A stretch of 64,000 nt of DNA from Gnetum montanum (Eukaryota; Streptophyta; Gnetopsida; Gnetales; Gnetaceae): the NCBI GenBank assembly GCA_015680685.1, contig MNCI01002989.1:269484-333483 (forward strand), given 5' to 3'. Numbering within the stretch: position 1 is the stretch's first letter; each line of letters starts with the position of its first letter. This document shows, piece after piece, positions 1 to 12,753 of the stretch. Both the position numbers and the translations under genes were made by a program. Below the pieces are notes generated by a model that worked only from the letters and a program-made list of their open reading frames with translations, made no database searches and was not told the origin of the DNA.

Positions 1-501
1 GACCACAATATTAACTCAACAAAGGTCCATGATCATAACAAGGAAAGATCAACAAATCTCAAGGGGGAAACATCACCTTTGCCAATACAATAATCGTTAG
101 AAGAAGCCGAGGCAAAGATCAATAAGATGTTGGAATGGATGAATCAAAAGTGTGGAGAATATATCAACACCATTAGAGATAGAGTTTTCACAACCCAAGA
201 AGCAGGACGAAATCATAGACATTCGGAGAAAAAGAATGAAGGGACTAAGCACTCAACTGCTAATCATACGTACGAATGCAACATATGCCTGTACGATCAC
301 CCCAAAGGCCAATGCCCAATACTGTTACATCTACAAGAGCATTGGGGAAACACGTTACATCCAGAGTTCGTACAGAGATACTGTGTTAGACCACCGTGGC
401 AACAATCCCAGTCGTGGGGGAATCCACCCTTAGACTGGAGGCACCCTTCACATCTTTCGAATCCAAATGCTTATAACGTCCAACATCCTATACAAACATA
501 A
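1..501 (+). pseudogene. Gag C-terminal fragment of an Athila-related element (remnant H)
   Basis: The reading frame at 127-501 ends in a short zinc-knuckle-like motif, CNICLYDHPKGQC, in a C-x2-C-x3-H-x4-C spacing, followed by a Pro/Trp/Gln/Asn-rich tail. This is the usual end of an Athila-type Gag nucleocapsid. The same motif, with its first Cys pair broken, occurs on the minus strand in the gag of element F near 10750-10800 (HYEHPKGCCP), so the two belong to one family. The upstream part of gag lies outside the window. No pol follows; another ORF starts at 785, so the element is internally deleted or rearranged. Bases 502-784 hold no coding pattern that I can see. Confidence 0.55.
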
Positions 502-784
502 TACACCCGTATATCGCGATTAGTCTCCTCTCCTATACAAACATGTATTGGCAAGACTAAGAGGCATCGGAAGAGAGAGATCGAAAGAGCAACTCATAAC
601 ACCTTTCAAGCATCCTTTAGTTGCTTCTTTGCTTATATCTTTATTTCTTTACCAATTAGTGTAAATAATATGAACATAGAAGTTCTATTTCAAATTTCTC
701 TCTGCGTTGTGATTTCTTATGTTATATATATGAGAGTTGTGTTAACTGCAAAAATCATCGTAAAAATGACTTAGAAAAGAAAGG

Positions 785-3190
785 ATGGATCCAGGAAAGA
801 ATGATGACATTCCAAGATCACAACCTAATCTAGAGGTCACACTTACATAAGCCTACTTGTAGAAGATTTGTACCAAGGATATTCATAGCTCCATCCTATA
901 GGAGCTGAATTTTGGATCATTCTTGGAGCTTGCACCAAAAGAGGCTTGAACACAACTTCAAGGCGCTCTGCCATGTTCCATTCTCTTAAATAGTGAGGAA
1001 TGATACATGGAAGAAACTTACCTATTTTAGACCAACTAATAAGAAGATGCCACTATTAAAATCAAGGACATAACCATCTCTTACTCAATTGAGGCAATTA
1101 CAGAAGTCCTTAGATTACCCAACACTAGGGTAAAACTTATGAAGATATCTACTTAAGTGGACCTAAAGGCTAAGAAAGTGTGGGTCCAATAGTGGTATGG
1201 AGTGTACCATAAAGAGTGTGGTGCCCTTACCAAGGTAGAGTGAGCATACTTTAAAATTGCAACCTATTTCCTTAATCCAACAATAAGGCAAAGCAAGATC
1301 ACAACCTTCTCTACTCAGGCATGTGCAACTCTAAGTGGAAAATTCCTAGTTAACCTATCGTAACTCATCTTCCTTAAAATTGAAGATTGTTTCAAGGAGA
1401 ATAAGAAGGGTAGAAAGACACTTTCCTTCTCATGCTTCATCAAAAAACTCTACAAAAGGGGAGTGATAGCCCACTACTCGAATGATGTGATTTGTAGAGC
1501 TCTTGCCACATCCTGGTAAGAGATCATGCAAGATAAAGCTCCTACAAAGCTTGAAGAGGATAGGCAACCACCACTTTCAATACCATATATAGCACTTGAA
1601 ATGTTGGTTGATGTATAATGCTTAAGGAAACTTAGAGAGTAGCAGCTATAATAACAAGAAGCCTCCAAAGGTGGTGGAGAATCTCAGTATATCGTCTAGC
1701 CATGAGCTACTTAAATGAGGTCACAAGGATCATTACCTAAATGAGGTCAAGTTGGATAGCAAAATGATGTCATTGTTATCATCACAAAGGAACTAAACAC
1801 CTATCCACTCTAATCTTAATACCAGAGAGATTTTCTATGTCCATCCTAGGATATGCATTATCTAAAACTTTTGGGAATGCAGTAGCCTTCTCTGTAACGT
1901 TGGAAAAATGTGAAGGAGCAATAGTCCTTTTCATGCCACACAAGGGTTAAGAGAGAGTAGCAACAATGGTGGCAGACCATGTTGATAAAGCTCTAAGTAC
2001 TCCTATTCCATTTTTCCCTAATGGTTCTATCATGACAAATGTACATGCATCAGTAGGAGCATGGAGTGGAAGGATGAGCGTTGCCCAACATAAGTATTAG
2101 AATGAATGGTGGAAGCTGGGAAACCAATTTTGGATATCTTTAATCTCCTAGAAGACATATTAGCCATCTAGTTGTAGCTATTGGAGATGAAGGATAAGCT
2201 ATTAATTATCAATGCAAAACTTGAGAATGGCACTACTAGTAATCGATCGTTGATCATCGAGGTTGTAAAACTTAGAGCTTGTCTTTTTGATCTTGTCATT
2301 TTTAGGCCAAAACTCACAAGAGATGAAGCTTTATAATAGCTTCAGTAAAAATATCAACAGGCCAATAATGCTAATGAAATGATAATCTTTGAGGTGTCAT
2401 TGTCAAAAGTAATGGCCAATGACATTGATCATGATCTCTTTCAAGTTCACAAAGAAAACCTAATGCTAACCCGTGATGACCATCACCTGTAGAGTGCTAA
2501 GCAACAAAAAGATCAAATGATGGAGTAAATTTACTAGTAGCAAGAATAGCTTGCCAAGGTAAACTTGGATCTAAAGAGGTTGGCTGCAGAAAATAGGAAT
2601 CTCTCGATGGAGGAGATTTGGACCCTTCACCAAAAGACTACAACTGAGGTTGTTATCTAGAAGAACAAGGCCCTAAAATATGAGTGAGTTAAAAATCAAT
2701 ATAGAAACTAGATCAAGATGCTTGAGGAGATTAATGAGAAGGAGATCAAGTTAGCCAAGGTGAAGGTAAATAAGGCCCTCTAGCAACTCCAACAAGGAGG
2801 TGATGTGTGGCAGCCGATCTTTGATGGACTCAATGCATATAACCAAGAGGAGATTCACCTAAAGGAGTTGTAGATCAAAGAGATTGAATATATAACGCTT
2901 GCCAACCTTTGATATGTAAACTTGGTAATGCTAACTACAAGGAGGCCTAAGATAAAACTTGAGAAGTTGGTGGCTAACTCTTACCTCCTCTATAAGGCAA
3001 AGTTCAAACTCCACAAAGAAACTAAACAGAAAAAGCTTAAATTTGTTAAGAGAAAATTTACTAATCAATGATTTGTTATCGAGGGCCTAGCTAGAAGAAT
3101 AAGTGACTACCAAGAGTTGCAAAATCTTGTTCATACATTTGACATTAAACATAAGAATTTGCAGCCTGGTTTATTAATATGAAAGAAATG
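785..3190 (+). pseudogene. Decayed ORF with globular N-half and coiled-coil C-half, retroelement-associated
   Basis: Starting at the ATG at 785 the plus strand reads as one long protein broken by many TAG, TAA and TGA codons and a few frameshifts. The part at about 1083-1520 contains ITEVLRLPNTRVKLMK, AYFKIATYFLNPTIR and FIKKLYKRGVIAHY. The part at about 2500-3170 is rich in Lys, Glu, Leu and Gln with heptad-like spacing, and ends near FVIEGLARRISDYQELQ. I do not recognise a named family. The layout (globular domain, then coiled coil) resembles extra ORFs carried by plant Ty3/gypsy elements and, loosely, the antisense gene of elements A, B and D. It lies between a gag fragment and, once element F is removed, a same-orientation LTR, which is where a third ORF of an Athila-like element would be. 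Most stops look like CAG to TAG or CAA to TAA changes. Bases 3191-3633 appear non-coding and AT-rich. Confidence 0.4.
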
Positions 3191-3628
3191 TTTCCCACAC
3201 TACTGTGCCCATGGGATATTCTAAAGTCATCACATCTAGGCAAAGCAGCCTAGACCATTCATGACCCATGAGGCAAAGAAGAGAAAATGAAGACAGTTTT
3301 GGTTGTCTTCGAATTTTTGGCACTAGTAGTAGGATGGGCTAGGCCTCCAACAACATTGGGACATGATGAAACACACCACAGGAGCCTCCACCTTTAGGCA
3401 CAATGTAAAGACTTCATCTCACTCTCATCCATTCAATATGCACCTGTCAATTTTGTTAAAGTATCCATTTTTTTTGAAAATTACATGAACTTTGTAATAT
3501 GTACAACATGGCACTCAAGAGTTATTTTATTCGTAGAGTTAATTAATCAGTTAGTTCCATACTTCCCCAAATTTTGTATGAAACTCAATCCCATTTTTGT
3601 TTACTTGATAATGAGTTTTCAATCTATC

Positions 3629-3633
3629 ATGGA
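3629..3633. repeat. Left target-site duplication of element F (ATGGA)
   Basis: The five bases before the left LTR read ATGGA and those after the right LTR (13604-13608) read ATGGG. Four of five match, as expected for an old insertion. Confidence 0.7.
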
Positions 3634-4482
3634 TGATGAGCAACAAGGTACCCCATGCCCAACCATACAAATCACAAGCATTCATGCACAATCCAATCGA
3701 ACTTCATAGACCTTAAGTTCCTAAGTACACTAGTTCTAGGAAGTGAAATCCAATCAGGATGATCGTTGGCTTCTCAATTCCATTTGTGAGGTAGAAGCTT
3801 ATGGTTAAGTACAACTGAGGTATATGATTTTTATCATTTTATGTTTTAAAGATTTAATCACCTAGAGCAAGAATAAAAGGTAGGGTAATTTAATATCTAG
3901 TTTATCTACTACCTAGCTAGCCTAACATAAGTACTCATTCCCACTCTCTAGACACATCCTAAACGTATGTAGCACTGCTGGGTTACCAAGAATTAAGTGT
4001 TTCTGGGTTACCAAGTGCTACACATATGCTCAAAGTGGTCGTGCTTGTGTTTGTTAACAACTAGAAATTAATTGCTTAATTAAAATGCATTAAAGTAAAG
4101 AGCATGAATAAAAGATGCATTAAAGGAAACATTAATCTATTCTCAGTGTTGCAAGGATTATCAAAAGGGTTTATCTTTATTTCTAGCACACTGCTATGCT
4201 TAGGTACATCAATGCTTGAATAAAGGTCCATACACACTCAGACTCTTGTTGTACGCACTTAGAAATATTTTAACTCTAGAATGACTAAACTGTAAGAACT
4301 TCATTACTCTATGCAAAAAATAACTAAAAATCATATGTCCAACTTCTATATTTATAGGTCAACATATACCCCGTGATATCAGATATTTGACATTGCATCT
4401 TAGGCTCCAATATTGAGTATCTGATATTAAGGCCTTGATATCACGTATTCGATATCAGAGCACATGAAAACATGGTTTATCA
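3634..4482 (-). repeat. 3' LTR of element F
   Basis: This is a direct repeat of 12754-13603, with scattered substitutions along the whole length. On the minus strand a TATA-like CTATAAATATAG lies at 4346-4357, the likely promoter position inside the LTR; the corresponding bases of the 5' LTR are slightly changed. The plus-strand sequence next to its right end is purine-rich (CAGGGAGGAATAAG), the wrong strand for a polypurine tract of a minus-strand element, so that site is decayed or the boundary has been altered. Confidence 0.85.
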
Positions 4483-6480
4483 TACAGGGAGGAATAAGTT
4501 CCTTACAAAATATTAGGTATGTATGGGATTATTGACTGACATGCAACCTTGACTCAGATGGAACAAACAAAATCTAAGTACTTAAGTGTACGGATTATAA
4601 TCTTTTACAAAATTGGGTGTTCATGATAAGAGAAGTGAACACCCTAGACAAAACTAACATTCAACTCCTCTAGCAACTGAAGAGCAAGGGAGAAGATTTA
4701 ATGATCATGAAGAGTCCTCGTCACATGGTCCTGCTGCTTATCCTTTGATGAAGATAATCCCACTTCTAGTCCATGCTTCCTACTGCAATCACAACAAAAT
4801 TGTGGATTAGTGTGGAATGTGTAACATATAGCTTTGAAGTACCTTGTCTCATTGATGGTTATTCTTGGTTTGATTATGATGATGTTGGATTGATTCCATT
4901 AATAGTGTTAGCAGGAAAGTTGAAAAATAGATGAAATAAATAAGCAGTCCATTAAATTCAAAAATTTTGAATGCATTGAAATGCTTGAAGAGGATTTAAG
5001 AACTCATAATAATAAAAAGGAAATTTCACTAAAAAAAACATTGTGAAGATGTGCACAATTGGATGTCATTGATGGGGAATGAAAAATGATCTTATTGTAA
5101 GAATGGATAAGGCTAAAGAACTTAACTAACCCAACCAAAATATGTACAAGTGGATCCTCCCCAAAGCAAGCATAGGCCTTTTATTACCCTTACATAACTT
5201 CAAACTAAGAAGTCCATGGGCCCCATGGATGATTAATGGTTATGGAAAGTTAAGTACAAAAAACTCGAATGAAACTACCTAAGAATTTTGACATATTAAA
5301 CCAAGACACCGAACAAGAACATGAAACTGGTAGTAAGGTGAGATATGAAAAGCATAGATGAATGAGAGAGAGTGAAATGGAGTTCCTAATTAAGGTCGCA
5401 TGAAGTCCCTTATGATATTTGTGGTTAAATGACTTAATAAGATCCCTCCTTAGCCTAGACCAAAACCAACCACATTCAATGATATTGCATTGCCATTCTA
5501 AGATCAACCCACCTCCCCTAAGACACAAGAATGCATACACAAAACAACAACCATTCCTTATTAGAAAAGAAAAAAGTAGGAAGTGAGGAAGGGGCCTTAG
5601 TTAGAGGGGACCTTCAAGCATGGGTAACATGTCTTTCTAGTCCCATAACTAGTACTTGTAGCCCATTTATTTTGTTTAAGGGATGTGCTTTGAATTCCCA
5701 TCATTTTTTAAAGGGGAACCACACCATGCAAAGACTTATTCAACTTCCTATTATTGGTCGACACGGAATAGTAAGAAATCCATGAAAACAAACATGGACC
5801 CAAGTAAGTAGAAATTAGAAAGGTACAAAGAGTACCAAATCCCTTTGAAGTCACATCCTATTCAACCTTTGAATCCTTTCCAAATCTAGAAACTACCAAA
5901 GTCACAAGTTCGTTAAAGTTTTATTAATAAAAAAGGGACTACACATTTCCAAAACAAGGAAAACCATAGAATTTGTGGATGGGTAGATGTTGTGGACTCA
6001 TTGCCTATTGCATGAAAAAGAAAACATGTCCTAATTATTTGTATTAAAATTCAAAGCTAGAATCCAAACACCAACAATCAAATAACCAGATAGCACATGC
6101 CCACATTATACCCAAGTGGCAATAAGGCATGACATTATTAAAATACAATAAGAAAATCACATCCAAATAAAGGAAAATATATAAGAAATTGTAAAATAGT
6201 TAAGAAAAATAAAACATACTAACGATGTTGTAAAACAAAAAATTTTGAAAAAATTAATAACGTAAAAGAAAAAAGATGGGAGATAAAGACTGTGCAAAAC
6301 AAAAAGTTATAAAAACAACAAGGCGTAAAACAAAAATGTGTAAAATAAAAATATAAAAAACTAAGGAGCCACTTATATGGTTAGCATGGATAGCCATTTC
6401 CCCCACAACTAAGTTGAAATTTAAGAGATTTGAAAGATTGAGCGTGGTTGTCCATCTAATGAGGCATTTGTTGCACTGGC
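4483..6480 (-). other. Non-coding 3' internal spacer of element F
   Basis: About 2 kb between the end of the integrase frame and the 3' LTR. It is AT-rich, with poly-A and poly-T runs around 6180-6360. The only open frame of note is at 5250-5540 on the minus strand (96 codons); it resembles nothing I know and has no flanking conservation. I see no envelope-like ORF with a signal peptide or membrane segments here, although Athila elements often carry one at this position. Confidence 0.5.
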
Positions 6481-9400
6481 TTACTTAGGCTCATGGAAAT
6501 GTTTCACTTCTTGTATGTTGACTAGTTGTTTCTTATTTGGGCTCTCAAGTTTGTAAATCATCATGGCCCCAGAAGGAAATTTTTCGTAAATGATGTAAGG
6601 TCCTTTCCACAACCTCTGGAACTTAGTTCGTTGAGGTACATGTGTGGGGTTCTAGTAAAGAACCTTATCTCCTAGTTGAAATTTGACTTTCCTAATTCTA
6701 AGGTCATGACGCTTTTTGTTGAATGCCTTGTGCAACTTGTTAGATGATAGGGTGACCAATCAATTTTCTTCTAGTAAGTTGAGATTCATTAATATTTCTT
6801 TTTGTGCTAGACTCAAGTCAAGGTTGAGGTCACAGGTTGTTGAAAGTGTATGAAGCTCAAATTGAATAGGAAGTGTTGGTAGTTTTCTATACACCAGCTC
6901 ATAGGGAAAATAGCCTATAGGAAGTTTCCATGTTAAGTGGTAGGCCCAAAGGACATTGTTGAGTTTTGTGCCCCAGTCTTTCCTATATTAGCTAATAGTT
7001 CTTATTAGAATCTTTGTGATTTTCCTATTAGTAACCTCAGCTTGACCATTGGCTTAGGGTGGTAGGGTGTTGTGAGTTTATGTTCAACTTTCAAGCGTTG
7101 CATAAGCTTCCAAAAGGTGGTGGCTATAAAGTGAGTTCCATTATCAGAAATTAATGCACATGGTACACCAAACTTATTTACAACATTGTGTTATATAAAT
7201 TGACTAGTAGTAGTAGATGTACAATCAGTGATGGATGCTACTTCTACCCATTTCATACAATAGTCAACAACGATTATGATGTATGCCTTTTCATTTGACA
7301 TGGATGTGATGGAATCCATGAAATCAATGCCCCAGATGTTAAAGGATTCCAATGGTTGGATCCACTATTGAGGTCCCTCCATTCTAAGAATCATTCCACA
7401 ATCTCGTTGGCAACATTCACAAGAGTAGACATATTGATGAGCATCCCTAAAGATTGTTGGCCAATAATACCCTACCATCAGGATTTTAATGGCTATGCAT
7501 CCCCCAGCATAGTGGCCCCCATAAGGACCTTCATGAGCATCCTGGAGAATGCGCAGTTGATCAGCATCAAGGAAACACTAATGAACTAGGTCATTGGTGC
7601 ACACCTTGTAGAGGTGTCCATTAATCTCCATGAAGCATTTTACTTGGTGAAGAAACTGTTGTTTCTTTTAGTGGTACAACGCTTGTGACATCTCTTGGGT
7701 GAGAAGATAGGTGAGAATGTCATCATACCATTTAGGTTCATTGGGCAATTATTCAGTTACAACCTTGACAAAGAGGAGTTCATTAGAAAAAAAATAAGAT
7801 AGTGGGCTTTCCTCTTCTTTGTTGTTCCCTCTCAACCAAGACAAGTGATTGGCAACCACGTTCTTAGTTTCCGATCTACCATCGTAAGATCAAATTCCTA
7901 TAAGATCACCAACCACTGTATGACACGAGGGCTCATCATTGGCTTGTTCATCAAGAAGTTGATGGCACTGTGGTCCATGTGCACGAATACTTTGTATCCA
8001 AGTACATAATGCCTAAACTTCTCTAGAGCAAACACCATTGTCATCAATTCTTTTTTTGTGGTGGTGTAGTTCAGTTGTGCATCCACAATGCTTTAGCTTA
8101 TGTAGTGGATGTAATATGGACATTTCTTATCATCCATCTGCATCAGCATAGCTCCCAAGGAGTAATTTGATGCATCCATCATGACATAAAATGATCTAGA
8201 CCAGTCGAGTGCTTATAGAATTGGAGTTTCTACAAGTTTCTCTTTCAATTGTTAGAATGTTTTTTCACATTTCATGGTCTACACAAATGGAGTATCTTTC
8301 TTTGTTAGGTCAACCAATGATTTTGCAATCTTAGAGAAATTCTCTGTAAATCTCTGATAGTAGGCAATATGTCCAAGGAATGACTAAATATCTTTGACAG
8401 TTTCTAATTGGCAGGTTATTTTTTGGATGATCCTTATTTTTTCGGGGTCAACCTTAATTCCTACTTGTGATATTCTATGCCCCAACATAATTCCCTCTTG
8501 GACCATCAGATGGCTCTTCTTCCAATTGAATTACAAGTTTGTTTCAACACATTGTTTTAGCACTTGCTCAAGGCAGTCCAAAGCTTGCTCAAATGTAGCT
8601 CCATAAGTGGAGAAATCATCCATGAAGACTTCCAAACCACTACCAATTTGCTATTGAAAAATTCTAAGGACTAGGCATTGGAATGTAGCAAGGGCATTAC
8701 ATAGACTAAAAGGCATCTTGCGATATGCAAAAGTCCCCCAAGGACTTGTGAATGTTGTTTTGGCTTGCTCCTCCAATGTGATCTAGATTTGGTTATAGAC
8801 ACTATAATCATCCAAAAAACTATAGTAGAAACTCTCAGATATTGTGTCTAACACTTGACTAATGAATAGCAATGAAAAATGGTTCTTGAATGTTGCCATA
8901 TTCAGCAACCAGAAATTGATGCAGACCCACCACTTACCATCTTTCCTTGGCACAATCATGAGTGGACTAATCCACTCACTATCTACAATGGGATAAATGA
9001 ACCCCACCTTGAGAAGTTTTTCAATTTCCTCTTTGATGATCTACTTCATTTTGGGATTCAATTGTCTCTGTGGCTACCTCTTTAGCTTCATGGCTAGGTT
9101 AGTGTACATATGATGCTGACATATTTGACAATCAATCCTTATGAGTTTAGGATATGACCAAGAATAAGCTGCTTACCATTTTTTAACCACTTGTAATAGC
9201 ATCTTTTTCTATTCTACATCAAGATTTGCATTAATTATGACTAGCTTCCCATTTTTTAAGAACACATATTCCATGTTAGCTAGTAGAGGTTTTAGTTCAA
9301 GGGGCTCTTACTTGAAATTTTTAGGAATTTCCAACTTTTCCAAGTAGGTATCATCATTTGCATTATTAGAGAGTTGGTGATGAACTTGCTCTAGTTCATT

Positions 9401-10050
9401 CATTCCTATGACATATGCGCATGTCAGGATCTTAGTTGGTTCCATGCAAAGTGTGCTACTTTCAGGATCAACAGTCAGCCACTGGGTACCCTCTTATTTT
9501 GTGGCTACTATGTACAAGCACCTTTGAATATTTGCTTATGGTGCACACTACTTGCATGTAGAGATGGATTCTTGTTTAATAGACCAGAGTTTCTACATAC
9601 AGTTGCACCTTGTATCACTATACGCAATGCATGGAAATCACTTCTTCTAGATCTTCTTGAATGCATTTTCTTTAGATATTTCTAAGGAAAGATCTCTGAT
9701 GCCCATTCTTACATCAACGAAGCTTAGCCATGCCATTCCCATGATGATTCAGAAGTTCCCTTTGCAGTTCTGCACTTTGATCACTAGGAAATTAGAAAGA
9801 TAGAAGGACCCATAGATAGTGCTCACAATGTCTTCTACCAATCCTAATGGAATAGTGATGGATTGGTCTACCAATTCTAATCTAATATTGCTCTTCTTAA
9901 GAGGAGGTAGGTTTCACACACTATACATCTCATGAGAAATTAGGTTAACACTGGAACTTAAATTAAGAAGAGCTTTGCATGATTTGTTCCCAACAATCTG
10001 TAAATAAATCAAAGGACTTCTAGGATTAGCTAATTTCCTAGGAAGGTTGC
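6481..10050 (-). pseudogene. Element F pol: protease, RT, RNase H and integrase remnants
   Basis: The order on the minus strand is protease, RT, RNase H, integrase. The protease (about 9690-10010) has a decayed active-site region NLSSSVNLISHEMY where the family has a D-x-G-type loop, and LELVDQSITIPLG downstream, a typical Athila-like spacing. RT (about 8340-9010) contains GFIYPIVDSEWISPLMIVP, then VFMDDFSTYG at 8601-8630. The F-M-D-D-F-S box is characteristic of the Athila group, against Y-V-D-D in Tat. RNase H (about 7890-8230) has TTTKKELMTMVFALEKFRHY and a VHMDHSA motif. The integrase end (6481-7100) has NGQAEVTNRKI and the TAA stop at 6481-6483. At least a dozen stops and frameshifts break the frame, so it is inactive. 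Confidence 0.75.
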
Positions 10051-10399
10051 CAGCTTGAATCTAATTAGATACAACATGAGTTAGCATAATAGTATGGATT
10101 TGAGATGGAATTTGGTTTGAATGGGACTTCAAGAAATTAGGTACAAAGAGAGATGGAGAAACATGGTTGCCAATCACAGGTCTATGTAAGAGCTTAGGTG
10201 GATTGTGGGATTGGAAGAAAGGTATTTTCTTTAATCGAGTATCCGAAACACTTAGTTGATGAACCGGTTGTAAGTTAGCAACCCTAGTAGCATTGCATTG
10301 TTGCAGTTAAGCTAGGAGTTTATCCTACATAGATGGAGCGAGTGGTAGCTATGTTAAGGGTGGAGGAAGATGTGCATGAACAAGAGGAGGATAAGGGTA

Positions 10400-12593
10400 A
10401 AAGGTGGAATCCCTTCTTGCATGTGGAGAATGAGTTCGATAACAATCATGAGGGTAGTATTAAGGTTGGAAAGTAGAAACGTGATTGGAAGAGTCACGTG
10501 TTAAATGTAATATAAATATGGATCAAGTTATCTGTAAGGGTATTGTTGCCTTAGTGGTTCCAACACCCATGATTGTGGTTGCTACCACTATTGATACAAA
10601 TCATAGGGTTGTAGTGGAGTTCTCCTTGGATAATACTATTTTTGCTAGTGGAACTACTTAGAATTGCCTTGATGATAAGGCAATCTTCTGAGTTTTTTCC
10701 TTTATCCTAGTCATGGATTCAAAGCATACACCCCAAACTCCTGTAAATGCGACACTATGGGACAACATCCCTTAGGATGTTCATAATGGTAGATGTCACA
10801 TCCATCATCATCACCTAATTTACTTCTCACAACTTCCTCTATTGCAGCAATCTTACCCTTACCTCTTTGAATGGCATGTTCAACTTCCTTACACCTCCTA
10901 TGCTCATGATCACTACCTTATTCTTTGAACTCTTCAGCAATTTTTATGATAGCTTGAAATATGCTATTCTTGAAGTCCCATAACTAATCAACCTTGGCCG
11001 TAATTTTAAATTAAAATTTTTTAAGCAGCAAGGTTTTTCTATTCACCACCTCATCAAGTTCTGATTCTTCCTCACTATCGCAAAATTGAATCTTCCTCTT
11101 GTGAATGGAAGGATCACAATTGTACTCCTCTATACTTTCTCACTTTCTTAACTCTACGTCTTCTTTAGCTACCTACTCAATCAATCTTTGGATCTAATGG
11201 ATGCTTAATTCTACTAGTTGTCCTTGGGCATAGATGCCAAGGGTTCTCCTCGTTTCAAATCGAAGCCCATCTACAATGTGGTGAATTTGGTTCAGTTGAG
11301 AATAATCATGGCTAAGACATGTTTGCATTAAGGAATAATATTGATCGATGGTAGTGTCCAAGGATTTGTGTGTTCCTTATTTCCATCCTTGGATTTGCCT
11401 TCTCAAGTTGGACACTTTGGAGTACATTTGATATTTATCATTGAACAATTTAAACATTGTACTTCATCATTTGATAGATTCTAATTCCAAGAACTAGTAC
11501 CAATTTTCAGCTTTGTTAATGAGTGTCCTTGGAAACAACTTAAGCTTTTGTCACTCATTTTCTATGTTGTACAAGGCACATGCATCTTGGAAAACTTGGA
11601 TATGGTTTTGTAGATCTGAGTTATATCCCCCTTTCAACTGAGGGATATTGCTCATATCTAGCCTTTTGATCCAACTATCCTCTACATGCCTTGTGGAAAT
11701 TTGTACTACCTCTACAATGTTTAGCATACTCTTAATAGCAAGAAAAGGCTCATTAAGGCCTTGATTTTTGTGCCTATGATGCCCTCTGCTACCCCTTCAT
11801 TCATGGTGATGGGTCTCTCTTAAACACTTGTGCCCTTAGTCTTGGCCCACTCGATGGTCCCTTTGGTTATCTTGGTCTTGTCAATCATCTCCATCATGGT
11901 CATGCCCCCTACGATTGTGATCAAAGCCAGAAGATGATGATGATGAAGGTGAAGAGGAAGGAGACTAGCACCATCACAATGCTTGCTATCCCCTTTTTGG
12001 TGGCCATGATCATGCTCTTGTTTCTTGTTTGCATCCCTACCATGAATTCCCTCTTTAGATACTCTTTTGTCATTAGATCCATTCTTACTAGAACTAAGAT
12101 TGTGGATCGTGGATTGCAAGTTCTGGTTTTGACCTCCTTCACCAAAGGTAAAGAGAGAAATTTCATTGAATGAAAAACCACTAGAGAAGGGTTTTCTACC
12201 ATCTTTTTGGTACAACAAGAATGGAAAGTCATTGAACCACTTTCCCTTCACAAATTCATGATGATGTTCTAGTTGTCGATCCCTAAGATGTTGTGCCTCG
12301 GTGGGATGATAATCCCTGGTATCGCTATCCTACATAATGTACTCAGCATGAAGTCCTTGGAGACCCAATCATATAAGTGTTTGTTGGAGCATCGCAAGAA
12401 TGGATCGATCGAGCAGCAACACAATGTTGCCCTTCATGTCACACCACCATAGTTGTTCATCTTAGTGCAGGATGAAGGTGAAGTTGGGTACATACTCATC
12501 AAGATGAGCATATACCACTCGATATTGTTGAGGCACCTACTAATGAACTCCATTAGACTTGGGTGGAGAATCACTCCTGTGAGAAGAAGACAT
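10400..12593 (-). pseudogene. Element F gag remnant
   Basis: The frame opens at an ATG at 12593-12591 (MSSSHRSD), about 140 bases inside the LTR/PBS, and matches the start of the G remnant at 14657 (MSSSSLRQDD), which supports this start. The Gag core (about 11200-11700) contains LFPRTLINKAENWY and KLFNDKYQM, the pattern of the retrotransposon Gag family. A decayed zinc knuckle with HYEHPKGCCP lies near 10750-10800. The open segment at 11820-12251 is a low-complexity Lys/His/Asp-rich stretch. Stops and frameshifts interrupt every domain. Bases 10051-10400 contain no domain that I can identify and probably are the gag-protease linker. Confidence 0.65.
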
Positions 12594-12734
12594 TTTATGT
12601 TAGAGAATAAAAATGCAATGTGCCTTTAAATATCGTTGTAATTATTTTAAGGTATGATATGACTCTAGGATTCATTCCAAAAATTTTGGATAATTTTTAA
12701 TAGATCCTAGATAGTGCATGTAACAACTAAAAGG

Positions 12735-12753
12735 TCCCCGATAATGGTGCCAA
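12735..12753 (-). promoter_or_regulatory. Primer-binding site of element F
   Basis: Immediately inside the 5' LTR the minus strand reads TTGGCACCATTATCGGGGA. Sequences of the form TGGCRCC followed by a CGGGGA stretch are common primer-binding sites of Athila and Tat elements. The position, next to the terminal CA of the LTR, fixes both the LTR end and the element orientation. I do not assign the tRNA. Confidence 0.7.

Noticed and set aside
3485-3709. Small plus-strand ORF of 74 codons
   Set aside because: It crosses the left boundary of the F LTR, so it is chimeric by chance.
5250-5540. Possible envelope-like gene in F
   Set aside because: Only 96 codons, no signal peptide or clear membrane segment, and no support from H or G.
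11934-12173. Plus-strand 79-codon ORF with hydrophobic stretch
   Set aside because: It is antisense to F gag and comes from a His/Lys-rich low-complexity stretch.
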